Below, piece after piece: positions 1 through 7,614 of a stretch of DNA of 64,000 nt. The DNA comes from Phycisphaerales bacterium. GTDB lineage: Bacteria > Planctomycetota > Phycisphaerae > Phycisphaerales > UBA1924. Position numbers and translations under genes: made by a program. The notes beneath the pieces were generated by a model. That model saw only the letters and a list, made by a program, of their open reading frames with translations, ran no database searches and was not told the DNA's origin. The stretch covers positions 1 to 64,000 of the forward strand of contig JADLGW010000056.1 in assembly GCA_020849105.1 (NCBI GenBank), in the 5' to 3' direction. Every line of letters begins with the position of its first letter. Positions within the stretch are counted from its first letter, which is position 1.

Positions 1-81
1 CGCCGCCGCACCGCCGACCGGCGCACCGCCTACGCCGCCAGGCTCCGCAAGGGGGAGAAGCAGGACCAGGCCCCCGCGTAG
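1..81 (+). CDS. C-terminal end of an unidentified CDS (partial)
   Basis: The frame is open from the first base to a TAG stop at 79-81, giving 26 residues rich in Arg, Ala and Lys (ending KGEKQDQAPA). The charged, repetitive tail looks like the disordered basic C-terminus of a cytoplasmic or nucleic-acid-binding protein. No domain is visible, so no function is assigned. It could also be chance coding, because the window cuts off the rest. Confidence 0.4.
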   Translation, partial: RRRTADRRTAYAARLRKGEKQDQAPA

Positions 82-117
82 ATTGTTCAGAGTTTCTCGC
101 TCTTCCCCCTTGCCTTT

Positions 118-130
118 CCCCCCCCCCCCC
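118..130 (+). repeat. C13 homopolymer tract
   Basis: A run of 13 consecutive C residues is followed by GCGGGGG. It lies between the upstream stop codon (81) and the GGAGG ribosome-binding site (151-155) of the next gene. Tracts like this slip during replication and can alter promoter or leader spacing. They are also a common place for sequencing-length errors. Confidence 0.7.
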
Positions 131-161
131 GCGGGGGTATCGTTCCCGGTGGAGGTGGCTC

Positions 162-1274
162 CTGGGCATCCGCCGGGCCATTTCGACCTGTGTTCTGGCG
201 CTCGCGGCTCTGGCCGCGCCCTGCGTTGCCCAGGATGACGCGGCGGCGCTCAAGCGATTTGAAGATTTGTGGCGCGAGGCGCAGGCGTTCAAACTGCCGC
301 CGGGGTACGTCTACGAGTGGGACGTGCTGTGGTATCCCGTCATGACGGACGCCGAACTCGCCGCCACGATCGCGGAGGTCGGCACGAAACCGGATCACCC
401 GAAGCGGGCCGCGATGGAGGAGGACCAGCGCCGGCGCAGGAACGGGCCGGACAAGAGCGAGCGGCGTCTGTACTACCTGGATGCGCACAACTGGCGTCTG
501 AATGATTCGAATCTCGCAGAGGGTACTTTCAACGATGTCGTCAACACCGACGTCGTCCAATGGGTGTTGACGCGGCACTCACTTGCCATCCTTGACCCGG
601 GCACCCCGGCGCCGCCCCACCGGAACTACACGGAGTTGATGGAGTCTTCTGCCAACGCAATCGGCCTGTTTGCGTTTGGTGGGCTGGGTGGCGGAGCCTC
701 CGAGGGCTGGCAACCACTCCGGGCGTCCATGAGGGGCAGTTCATTGAGCGGCAGGTTTGGCGGGGCGGGTTCGGAGTTTGAGTACATCGGCGACATTCGT
801 GAAGGCCAGATTCGGCTGGAGTCTTCTCGGCTGCTCGCATCCGCGCAGCGGGCCGAATGGGTTGGAAGGTCGTTTCAGTTCTCCGAGTTCGCGCGTGAGC
901 CGGCCTTTTCGCGCGAGATCGCTCATCGCGTGAAGCACCTGAATCCGGATGGGCGGCCCCGAGTCGAACGCCTCCTGCGTGCGATCCGTCCGCTGACGGA
1001 GGCAGAGTTTGATCGCCTGTCCCCGCTGCCGGAGCCGGGGAAAATGGACGCCATCCGGGGGGACGTGAAGTTCACGACAGTGGGTGATTTTCGCCCGGGG
1101 GCCGAAACCCTCACGACGAAGACGCCGGGGGGTGACCGGGTCGATCCAATTCCAACCGCGCAACTCGGCAGACCGCCCGCCGCATCGCTGCGGCAGATGG
1201 GTTGGTGGGGCGTGGCCGCGGTCATTGCGGCGCTCGTCGGCATCCGCGTGTGGCGGCACTCACGAGCGACCTGA
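162..1274 (+). CDS. Exported protein with C-terminal membrane anchor, unknown function
   Basis: I do not recognise the family. The frame carries a clear signal peptide (GIRRAISTCVLALAALAAP followed by CVA-QDD) that begins at a CTG codon at 162, 6 nt after a GGAGG ribosome-binding site. The first conventional start, TTG at 267, would remove the signal peptide, so I prefer the non-canonical CTG. The mature region is about 320 residues, hydrophilic and Arg/Glu-rich, with no catalytic motif I can name. It ends in a single hydrophobic helix (GWWGVAAVIAALVGI) and a basic tail, which predicts a type I topology: bulk of the protein outside the cytoplasm, C-terminus inside. A second exported protein follows after 18 nt, so the two are probably co-transcribed. 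Confidence 0.65.
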   Translation: MGIRRAISTCVLALAALAAPCVAQDDAAALKRFEDLWREAQAFKLPPGYVYEWDVLWYPVMTDAELAATIAEVGTKPDHPKRAAMEEDQRRRRNGPDKSERRLYYLDAHNWRLNDSNLAEGTFNDVVNTDVVQWVLTRHSLAILDPGTPAPPHRNYTELMESSANAIGLFAFGGLGGGASEGWQPLRASMRGSSLSGRFGGAGSEFEYIGDIREGQIRLESSRLLASAQRAEWVGRSFQFSEFAREPAFSREIAHRVKHLNPDGRPRVERLLRAIRPLTEAEFDRLSPLPEPGKMDAIRGDVKFTTVGDFRPGAETLTTKTPGGDRVDPIPTAQLGRPPAASLRQMGWWGVAAVIAALVGIRVWRHSRAT

Positions 1275-1292
1275 TAGGGAAGGGAGTGCGTG

Positions 1293-1643
1293 ATGAAAAT
1301 GGAGGCGTCTATCGCGTTCGCGGCGTTGGCTGTGTTTGCGGGCGTGGCGGTCCTTGGCGATGGGCCGTGCTTTACCAACAGTGAGACCATTGACCCCTGC
1401 GCGTACTGTTCCGAGCCCGCGGACGGGTGCGCGGACATTTGGGGGCTGGGCGGCTCGTGCCCGGTGGCGCATGACGCCTCCAGCGGGCTGAGCGAGAAGG
1501 TTCCCACCCCGGCGGGCTGTGACGTGACTCGGCGTGTTCCCGATGAAGGTGGTCAGTGCTGGTCGCTGGCGCAGACCACACTCTCCGTGACGTGCATGTC
1601 CGCGGGCGGCACCTCCTGCGGTGATCAGAGCGGCGGCGACTGA
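1293..1643 (+). CDS. Small cysteine-rich exported protein
   Basis: This 116-residue protein has a short hydrophobic N-terminus (ASIAFAALAVFAGVAVLG) that looks like a signal peptide. The mature part has nine cysteines, including PCAYC. Start: ATG at 1293 lies 6 nt after AGGGAG; the overlapping GTG at 1290 is a weaker choice. It sits between an exported membrane-anchored protein and a MauE/DoxX-pseudopilin fusion. MauE-type proteins are linked to disulfide handling in other systems, so a disulfide-rich substrate next door is suggestive. No family is recognised, and an odd cysteine number leaves one thiol free. Confidence 0.6.
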   Translation: MKMEASIAFAALAVFAGVAVLGDGPCFTNSETIDPCAYCSEPADGCADIWGLGGSCPVAHDASSGLSEKVPTPAGCDVTRRVPDEGGQCWSLAQTTLSVTCMSAGGTSCGDQSGGD

Positions 1644-1648
1644 TCTGC

Positions 1649-2839
1649 ATGTCAGCAGCGCCACTCAAGTTTGGCCGGTGGTGTGCGCACGCGGTCATGG
1701 GAGTCGTGCTCGCGGCCGGGCTCCTGAAGGCCGCGGACCTCGCGCAGTTTGCCGATGACGTGCGCACCTGGGAACTCGTGCCGCGGGCGGCCGTGGGGCC
1801 GCTCGCGGTCGGGGTTCCATTGCTGGAGATCGGTCTGGGCGCGGCGTGGTTTCTGGGACTCGCCCGGCGCGCGGCACTCGGGGCAACACTGGCGATGCTC
1901 GTGCTCTTCACGCTCACCTTCGGTGTGCACCTGGCGTTCGCGTCGCCGCCGAACTGCGGGTGCCTGGGCATCCTCCGGCAGTTCGCCGACCACCGGCAGG
2001 CCGCGTGGATGGTGATCGCGCGCAACAGCCTGCTCATCGGGGCGGGCTGGATCGGCCTGCGGTCGGTGCGGATACGGGGTACGGCACGCCCGCCCGTGCC
2101 GCGATCGAGCGCGACGAGCGCGCAGCCCGGCTTCACGCTCATCGAGACGCTGCTGGTCGTGGTGCTCGTGGCGCTCCTGGTCGGGCTCTCCATGCCCGCG
2201 TTCCGCGGCGTGATCCTGGCGGCCCGCGTGCAGAAGGACCTGGCGAACCTGCGCGGGCATGTGCAGATCATGGAGATGTACGCGGGCGACTTCGCCGACC
2301 AGTTCCCCTATACGACCGACCCCAGGGCGACGTACACCGTGCGGCGGCACCCGCTCTACCGCCCGATCGAGATCGTCTACTTCGAGGGCGACAACTCGTG
2401 GCACTGGCCGCTGCTGGACGGCTACTACACCTCCGCGGCGTCCCCCTCCTTCGCGTCGACGAAAGACCCGAGCACGCTGTTCACGGATTACTGCTACTCG
2501 TCGTCGTTTCTCGCGGATGCCCGCTTCTGGAACGAGTCCACAAGGACCGGCCCGGAGCAGTGGCGGTCCACCCACCTTGCCGATGTGACCTGGCCAAGTG
2601 ACAAGGGCCTGCTCGTGCAGTTCAAGACGCTCCTTCCGCCGCTGGAGGAACAGGGCGGGCCGCGCCATGTGCTGAACATCGGGTTCGTGGACGGCAGCGC
2701 CCGGGACGTCCCGATCTCGCGCACGACCCGCCCGTACCCGCGGGGGGAGGGGTCGTGGTGGGGCTCGTGGTGGTTCTTCGGCGTGCGGGTCCTGCACACG
2801 GTGGACGGGGTGCGCGGGCGCGACGCGGCCCCGCCGTGA
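1649..2839 (+). CDS. MauE/DoxX-like membrane domain fused to a type II/IV pseudopilin domain
   Basis: The 396-residue protein has two halves. Residues 1-145 contain about four hydrophobic helices and a CGCLG motif (103-107), as in MauE/DoxX-type redox-associated membrane proteins. Residues 161-182 carry a textbook prepilin signature: G161-F162-T-L-I-E166 followed by a long hydrophobic stretch. Downstream is a globular region ending in HVLNIGFVDGSARDV, which resembles the H-x-DG region of planctomycete pseudopilins. A prepilin peptidase site inside a protein, after a polytopic domain, is odd. Cleavage at G161 would release the pseudopilin from the redox domain. The start is ATG 1649, 5 nt after the preceding stop. 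Both domains are confident; the joint function is unknown. Confidence 0.75.
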   Translation: MSAAPLKFGRWCAHAVMGVVLAAGLLKAADLAQFADDVRTWELVPRAAVGPLAVGVPLLEIGLGAAWFLGLARRAALGATLAMLVLFTLTFGVHLAFASPPNCGCLGILRQFADHRQAAWMVIARNSLLIGAGWIGLRSVRIRGTARPPVPRSSATSAQPGFTLIETLLVVVLVALLVGLSMPAFRGVILAARVQKDLANLRGHVQIMEMYAGDFADQFPYTTDPRATYTVRRHPLYRPIEIVYFEGDNSWHWPLLDGYYTSAASPSFASTKDPSTLFTDYCYSSSFLADARFWNESTRTGPEQWRSTHLADVTWPSDKGLLVQFKTLLPPLEEQGGPRHVLNIGFVDGSARDVPISRTTRPYPRGEGSWWGSWWFFGVRVLHTVDGVRGRDAAPP

Positions 2840-2845
2840 TCGTGG

Positions 2846-2875
2846 AAAAAAGCCCCGGGCGGTGAAGCCCGGGGC
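2846..2875 (-). terminator. Rho-independent terminator for the minus-strand dockerin gene
   Basis: Perfect 9-bp stem GCCCCGGGC / GCCCGGGGC (2852-2860 and 2867-2875) with a 6-nt loop. Six A residues at 2846-2851 become a U6 tract on the minus strand. It lies downstream of the gene at 2959-3627 and 7 nt after the plus-strand pseudopilin stop, so it may act in both directions, better on the minus strand. Confidence 0.75.
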
Positions 2876-2879
2876 CCTT

Positions 2880-2926
2880 GTCGTTCGTCGCGCCGGTTCG
2901 TCGGCCGGTGCGGCAGGGTCGGTTTC
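2880..2926. repeat. Trailer repeat, copy 1
   Basis: The 47-nt segment GTCGTTCGT...GGGTCGGTTTC recurs almost unchanged at 3894-3938. Both copies lie just downstream of a minus-strand dockerin gene, so the repeat was probably duplicated with the gene's 3' end. Confidence 0.65.
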
Positions 2927-2928
2927 GG

Positions 2929-2949
2929 GCACAGGCGGGACGCCTGTGC
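2929..2949. other. Perfect hairpin in the 3' trailer of the dockerin gene
   Basis: GCACAGGCG and CGCCTGTGC form a 9-bp stem around a GGA loop, 9 nt past the stop codon of the minus-strand dockerin gene. There is no adjacent T tract, so it is more likely an mRNA 3' stabiliser than a terminator. Confidence 0.5.
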
Positions 2950-2958
2950 CACATGCAC

Positions 2959-3627
2959 TTACGGGCAGCCGAGGGCGAACTTCGTCGTGAAGCACCCGAA
3001 GTCGGCCAGGTTCAGGACGCTGTCGCCGTTGCAGTCGGCGTACGGATCACCCAGGGCGAACTTCGTCGTGAAGCAGCCGAAGTCCGACAGGTTCAGGACC
3101 GTGTCGCCGTTGCAGTCCGCGTAGCACGTGGCGCCGCAGTTGGTGCACTCGGCAACAGTCCAGTCCGCCGCGGTCGCCCCGCCGAGGGTGCCGGCCAGCG
3201 TGCTCCAGCGCATCTGTCCCTGCTGGAGGTTCGCGTCGGACTGTCCGGACCAGGTGAGCGCCTCGGTGCCCGTCGCCGGGATCCAGTAGTCGAGCACGCC
3301 GGAGAACGTCGGGCCGTTGTGCCCGCCGCCCGAACTCGAAAGCCCCGTCCACGGGCCGACGGGGAACGCGCTGGTCATGACGAAGTTGGTCAGGGGGCTC
3401 GTGCCCGTGCCCGGCGGGGTGCATCCCGTGCACGGCTCGTCGCCGAAGATGAGCCAACGCCAGCCCATCCCCGCGGCCCAGTTCGCGTTCGGGGCGAGGG
3501 TGAAGTTGTACGCGAACTGGCCGCCGCCGATGTCCGTCACGGTGTACTTCATGTCGATCTGGGGCTGCGCGATCGCGGCGCCGGCCGCGGCGAGCAGGGC
3601 CGCCACGCCGATACAGGTGCTCTTCAT
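2959..3627 (-). CDS. Exported protein with tandem dockerin-like C-terminus
   Basis: This 222-residue protein starts at the ATG on the complement of 3625-3627, with AGAGGA 7 nt upstream; longer frames have no better start. The signal peptide is MKSTCIGVAALLAAAGAAIA. The middle (about residues 21-165) is a small-residue-rich beta domain with a GDEPCTGC segment. The last 52 residues are two near-identical calcium-loop repeats (DCNGDTVLNLSDFGCF and DCNGDSVLNLADFGCF), the dockerin-like tail common in Phycisphaerae exported proteins. The tail is thought to act in surface sorting or docking. A U-tract terminator follows the gene. A paralog lies 343 bp upstream in the same orientation. The ligand of the central domain is unknown. 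Confidence 0.8.
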   Translation of the reverse strand: MKSTCIGVAALLAAAGAAIAQPQIDMKYTVTDIGGGQFAYNFTLAPNANWAAGMGWRWLIFGDEPCTGCTPPGTGTSPLTNFVMTSAFPVGPWTGLSSSGGGHNGPTFSGVLDYWIPATGTEALTWSGQSDANLQQGQMRWSTLAGTLGGATAADWTVAECTNCGATCYADCNGDTVLNLSDFGCFTTKFALGDPYADCNGDSVLNLADFGCFTTKFALGCP

Positions 3628-3970
3628 GCTCAATCCTCTCGCGGGCAGGAAAACAACGCATAGCCGGGTCCGGCCCACGCGGCCGCTGGACCCGGGTGTA
3701 TCCCGCCCATGGTGTGATGTATACCCGAAACAGGTGGTCCGCCGCAAGCACAAAAATACACAAAGCCGCCGGTTCGGGAGCCGGTCGGTCACGATTCTCT
3801 GGGCAGTCCCCTCAGTTCCCACGATCCCGGCGTGGAGATGGCTCTCGCGGCCGTTCAATCCGGAGCCCGAACCGGTAGGTCCGGGCCCCCGAAGTCGTTC
3901 GTGCGCCGGTTCGTCGGCCGGCGCAGCGGGTCGGTTTCAACCGGGGTGACGCCCCGGAGGAAGAACTCAC
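3628..3970. other. 343-bp spacer between two minus-strand dockerin genes
   Basis: Contains the 5' region and presumed promoter of the gene at 2959-3627, and the 3' trailer of the gene at 3971-4711. The trailer includes the second copy of the trailer repeat and a CCGGGG/CCCCGG hairpin near 3940-3956. The part from about 3700 to 3800 is less GC-rich than its surroundings. I see no convincing additional gene. Confidence 0.6.
3894..3938. repeat. Trailer repeat, copy 2
   Basis: Nearly matches 2880-2926, sharing GCCGGTTCGTCGGCCGG and GGGTCGGTTTC. It lies just downstream of the second dockerin gene on the minus strand, mirroring copy 1. Confidence 0.65.
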
Positions 3971-4711
3971 TTACGGGCAGCCGAGGGCGAACTTCGTGGT
4001 GAAGCAGCCGAAGTCGGACAGGTTCAGGACGCTGTCGCCGTTGCAGTCAGCGTACGGATCGCCCAGGGCGAACTTCGTGGTGAAGCAGCCGAAGTCCGAC
4101 AGGTTCAGGACCGCGTCGCCGTTGCAATCCGGGTAGCAGGGCGGCGGGCCGCCACCCGCGGCCCATTCCATGTCGTCCATCTGGCAGTACGCGCCGCCGA
4201 AGCCATTGGCGATCACGCGGACCTTCGCGGCCGGGGGGTTGATCTCCCACCCGTTCCAGTTCCAGGAGCAGTCGGCCGGGTAAGTGATCGGAGCAGAGCC
4301 GATCAGGGCGCCACCGGCGTCATAAAACTCGACGGTCCCGTCGGCGACCCCGGAGTTCGTGCCGAAGTACCCGCCGAACTTCCCGGCCTCCATCCCCGCC
4401 TCGAACACATAGTCATACCCGCCGCCGCCCGTGGAGGCGGTGATGTCCGGCGTGAGGTTCGGCCCGATGCTGCAGATGAAGCCCCACCCGCCGGTGATGT
4501 GGATCGAGTTGCTGCCGTCCGGAGACGCCAGCGTGCAGATGCCGTTGAAGGCGCCCGGGATCGATGCGCAGAACACGCAGACGCCCCAGTTCTTCAGCCC
4601 CGCGAACCCTTCCTGCTGCGAGCCCGTGAACGGACCAACGGGCGTGATCTGAGCGCCGGCGGCGCTCGCCAGGCCGATCGCGGCCAGGCACCCCAGGACT
4701 GTTGCTCTCAT
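3971..4711 (-). CDS. Exported protein with tandem dockerin-like C-terminus (paralog)
   Basis: This 246-residue protein starts at the ATG complementary to 4709-4711, with GAGGAG 7 nt upstream. The signal peptide is MRATVLGCLAAIGLASAAGA. The central region (about residues 20-190) is Gly- and aromatic-rich with several cysteines. A GWEINPPAAKVRVIANGFGG segment looks like a jelly-roll or PEP-CTERM-type exported domain. The last 52 residues are two dockerin-like repeats almost identical to those of the neighbour at 2959-3627, at both protein and DNA level. The N-terminal domains of the two proteins do not look alike. Duplication of the tail and 3' trailer, or recombination onto a different N-terminal domain, would explain this. 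Function unknown. Confidence 0.8.
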   Translation of the reverse strand: MRATVLGCLAAIGLASAAGAQITPVGPFTGSQQEGFAGLKNWGVCVFCASIPGAFNGICTLASPDGSNSIHITGGWGFICSIGPNLTPDITASTGGGGYDYVFEAGMEAGKFGGYFGTNSGVADGTVEFYDAGGALIGSAPITYPADCSWNWNGWEINPPAAKVRVIANGFGGAYCQMDDMEWAAGGGPPPCYPDCNGDAVLNLSDFGCFTTKFALGDPYADCNGDSVLNLSDFGCFTTKFALGCP

Positions 4712-4915
4712 GGAGACTCTCCTCAAACTTCGAACAGACCGCGGCGTTCGCCGCCGCGCGCGGCCGGGTGCGAAACAACCGCCCCGGCGATCTGGAAAAC
4801 CCGAACTGTGACGGACTCCGCGAACTGAACGAAAAACCAGAACCGACGCCCCGCACGAGAGATGGGCGCATTATGACATGGTCGGCGCTGCACCGCAAGT
4901 CAAATCCGGCCCGCT

Positions 4916-4943
4916 TTGACACCGGCCACGGGTTCTGTAGACT
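4916..4943 (+). promoter_or_regulatory. Sigma-70-like promoter for the first T6SS-island gene
   Basis: TTGACA (4916-4921), a 16-nt spacer and TAGACT (4938-4943) match the -35 and -10 consensus at 6/6 and 4/6. The predicted start of transcription is near 4950, only about 8 nt before the ATG at 4958, so the leader would be very short. Confidence 0.55.
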
Positions 4944-4957
4944 GGGGTGGTTTCACG

Positions 4958-6955
4958 ATGCCCACCCCTGACCTGAAGTACATCCCCGGGAAGGTTCCCG
5001 CCGAGTACGGCCCAGTGCCGGTATCCGCCGGCCAGATGGCCTCGGCGGCACGGCTGTGTGTCGTCGTCCGGAAGCAGCCCGACCCGGTTGGCGGGCACCT
5101 CGTCCTGCTGCGGGACGCGGTCGATGTCCGGGTGTATCTCGGGTGCCTGGCGGACGCCGGCGGCAAGGTTCGGGAATGGGTGGAGGTCTGGGTCCAGGCT
5201 GCTGACGGGCTCCAGGCCGCGCCCCCGGTCGTGCGCGACGCCCTGACCAACGCCGTGCTGGACGACCGGTGGGACAGGCAGGTGGGGGCCTTCAGGTCGG
5301 GCGACATGCCGAACCTGATTGAGACAGGCTGGGAAACAGCGGGGGGGCCGGTCACCTGGATAGACCCGGCCACGACGTCTCCGGTCCATCCCGTGGACCG
5401 AGAGAGCGGGGTGACCTGGGCCCTGTGCCGCGATGAAGCAGTGCTCGCCAAGGCGCGCCTGCCGGGCTACGCCTCCACGCTGCACCGCTACCTCTACCTG
5501 CCGGAACTGGGCGCGGAGTCGCCGTTTCTCGCGGTCGCGGCCGACTCTCCGGCGGGCGCGAACGTCAAGCCGGTGGGGACGGCGGTCGGCGACAAGGGCC
5601 TTGTGCCGCTCAACCCCGGCGGCGGACGGGTGCTGGTGCGGAGTTTCAGCCCCGTCGGGCTCGAGGCCTTCGTTGACCTGCTCGGCGGGGCCCCGTGGAA
5701 GGGCCTGGCCCACGGCCGGACGGCGCTGGACCTTGAACTGACCACCGGCTCGGGCGAGGGCGTGTCCGACCACCTGACCCGGGGCGGGCTGTTCCTGGGG
5801 CAGCAGGGGCGCATGGGCCGCCTGGTCGAGTCGCTGCACCTGAAACTCCGGGCGCTCTCCGACGCGGTGGACGCCGTGGCCTCCTTTACCCAGGGCACGC
5901 AGCGCCCGCTCCTGAATGTCGGCCCGGAGAGTTTCCAGGTCCGGCTGGGGGAGCCGGCGCGCGGGCTGCCGTACCTGTGGTCGTCGCGGGTGGTGCTCGC
6001 GGACCCTGGAGACGCCGTGCCGCTCTCGATCCCAGGGAGCGCGGAGCGGTACCACGTTTCCGCCCGGGCTGTGCAGCCCTCGGTGTACCGACCACGCTCG
6101 GCCGGACGGGCGAGTTCGGGGCGCTGCGTCCTGCGCATCCGCGAGGCGCTGACCGAGCGGGGCGAGGACACCGTGCTGGAAGGGACGCTCGCGACCGACG
6201 AGCGCCTCGAGGCCGCCCGGAACGACCTGATCTGGCTCCGTCCGAACCTGAAGGGTGCGCCGCTGGACCTGTACGCCAGGCTGGACACGAAGGCGGCAAT
6301 GGCCGCCGGTGAATACCGATTCCGAACGCTTGCGCACCGCTTCCCGCCCCCTCAGGCCGAGCAACTCGCGGGGGCCAAGGGTGTGCCGCTGCCGGAGACG
6401 AGGTTCGAGGTGGTTCCGCAACTCTCGAGCCCGGTCGATCTGTACTCTTTGGGCGTGCTCGCGGTGCGGACGCTCCTGGTCAACCCCGGCAACTCGCTGC
6501 CGGTCGCCGTGGATGAGGTTCTGAGCCTGGCGCGGGAAGCGGGCGGCGGCGACAGCGCCGTCCCGCTGGCGCAGCGCATCGCCCGGTTGTTTGATTCAGA
6601 CCCGCGATGGCTCGAATCACTGGGCCCGCAGCGTGTGCTCCATGAGAAACTGGAGCCCCGGCAGGTCCTGGACATGATCCCCGCGGCGCTGTGGTTCGAT
6701 ACCCTTGCGATGATCGCCAGAATGTTCCCCGGCATGGGCCCCGACAGCCGGGCCGCGGACCTGGGTGATGCCCGGCACGGCGGCCTGCACATCGTGTACG
6801 ACGGTGTCCGGGCGGACCTGGAGCGGCTGCTGATCCGGACCCGGAGCCTGATCGTCATCGACTGGAGATTCAACCGCGAGATCCACGCCGTGGTGCGCGG
6901 GTTTCTTGTGAAGCACGGCGGCGTCCCCCCGTCCAGGGCGGGGGCCCGCGCATGA
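4958..6955 (+). CDS. T6SS-island protein with a degenerate kinase C-lobe-like segment
   Basis: The 665-residue protein starts at ATG 4958 (MPTPDLKY). The frame stays open upstream, but that part would overlap the promoter. No signal peptide or TM helix is visible, so it is probably cytoplasmic. Residues 493-507 read VDLYSLGVLAVRTLL, which resembles the conserved kinase helix-F segment (DxYSLGVLLxELL). I see no glycine loop, HRD or DFG, so it would be a kinase relic at most. The stop overlaps an ATG (ATGA at 6952-6955) in the frame of the lipoprotein gene, and the pseudokinase gene follows that. This position at the head of the T6SS island suggests a regulatory or scaffold role. The family is not recognised. 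Confidence 0.55.
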   Translation: MPTPDLKYIPGKVPAEYGPVPVSAGQMASAARLCVVVRKQPDPVGGHLVLLRDAVDVRVYLGCLADAGGKVREWVEVWVQAADGLQAAPPVVRDALTNAVLDDRWDRQVGAFRSGDMPNLIETGWETAGGPVTWIDPATTSPVHPVDRESGVTWALCRDEAVLAKARLPGYASTLHRYLYLPELGAESPFLAVAADSPAGANVKPVGTAVGDKGLVPLNPGGGRVLVRSFSPVGLEAFVDLLGGAPWKGLAHGRTALDLELTTGSGEGVSDHLTRGGLFLGQQGRMGRLVESLHLKLRALSDAVDAVASFTQGTQRPLLNVGPESFQVRLGEPARGLPYLWSSRVVLADPGDAVPLSIPGSAERYHVSARAVQPSVYRPRSAGRASSGRCVLRIREALTERGEDTVLEGTLATDERLEAARNDLIWLRPNLKGAPLDLYARLDTKAAMAAGEYRFRTLAHRFPPPQAEQLAGAKGVPLPETRFEVVPQLSSPVDLYSLGVLAVRTLLVNPGNSLPVAVDEVLSLAREAGGGDSAVPLAQRIARLFDSDPRWLESLGPQRVLHEKLEPRQVLDMIPAALWFDTLAMIARMFPGMGPDSRAADLGDARHGGLHIVYDGVRADLERLLIRTRSLIVIDWRFNREIHAVVRGFLVKHGGVPPSRAGARA

Positions 6956-6966
6956 AAGGAGCATCG

Positions 6967-7515
6967 ATGTTGACACGGACTTGGGTTGCGGCGCTTCTGG
7001 GCCTGGTGCTGGCCGCGGGGCTGGGCGGGTGCTCGGGCGGTCCCGGCGCGATGGGGCGCTACGACATCGAGGTCTCCATGGACCCCGAACTGGCTCAGCA
7101 GACGGGCGGGGCGCCGCAGGTGCGGGTGGACCTTGTGGGCGTCAACGACATGGATTTCTCGCGGTGGTCGGGCGAGAGCATGTCGGGCTACTGGTCCTCC
7201 GGCAGCGCGCTGCGTTCCGAGAGCCGGGAATCGCGGCACGAGATCACGTTCGGACCGGGGAACACGGGCACCAAGACGCTGTCCAAGAAGGACAAGATCT
7301 GGGACAAGTGGAAGGCCGGGCGGGTCATGCACCTGTTCGTCCTGGCCTCCCTGCCCGGTGTCGGCATGGCCGATCGTCCCGGCGCCGAGGATGGTCGGCG
7401 GCTGATCCTGCCGCTGGACTCCAAGCGCTGGCCCGGGACCAGCGTGATCAAGGTGCTCGTGCAGAAGTCACGGGTGACCTGCACGACGCCGCCGGCTCCG
7501 CCGAAGGTGAAGTGA
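6967..7515 (+). CDS. Lipoprotein, candidate TssJ
   Basis: This 182-residue protein has a lipoprotein signal peptide (VLAAGLGGC lipobox; Cys is residue 22). The start ATG 6967 has AAAGGA 6 nt upstream. The mature region of about 160 residues alternates beta-strand-like hydrophobic segments (VRVDLVGV, HLFVLASLPG, RRLILPLD, IKVLVQ). The size and pattern suit the small C2-like beta-sandwich of TssJ, the outer-membrane lipoprotein that binds the periplasmic tail of TssM. No other TssJ candidate of suitable size is present in the island. The match is by size, lipobox and location only. A general Phycisphaerae lipoprotein is the alternative. Confidence 0.5.
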   Translation: MLTRTWVAALLGLVLAAGLGGCSGGPGAMGRYDIEVSMDPELAQQTGGAPQVRVDLVGVNDMDFSRWSGESMSGYWSSGSALRSESRESRHEITFGPGNTGTKTLSKKDKIWDKWKAGRVMHLFVLASLPGVGMADRPGAEDGRRLILPLDSKRWPGTSVIKVLVQKSRVTCTTPPAPPKVK

Positions 7516-7564
7516 GGGAGCAGGGCCGGCGGGCGCACGGTGCATAGGGTTTGAGACGGGCCGA

Positions 7565-7594
7565 GGGCATGGCCCGCCCGGTGGCCCCATGCCC
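7565..7594 (+). terminator. Hairpin ending the first small operon
   Basis: GGGCATGG (7565-7572) and CCATGCCC (7587-7594) form an 8-bp perfect stem, followed by GTTTCC. It lies between the lipoprotein and pseudokinase genes. The U tract is poor, so termination may be partial. Confidence 0.4.
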
Positions 7595-7602
7595 GTTTCC
7601 TG

Positions 7603-7608
7603 TACCCT
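7603..7608 (+). promoter_or_regulatory. TANNNT -10 element of a probable leaderless transcript
   Basis: TACCCT ends 6 nt before the ATG at 7615, which puts the transcription start at or next to the start codon. No ribosome-binding site precedes the ATG. The same TACCCT arrangement precedes cinA. Confidence 0.35.
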
Positions 7609-7614
7609 CCATCC

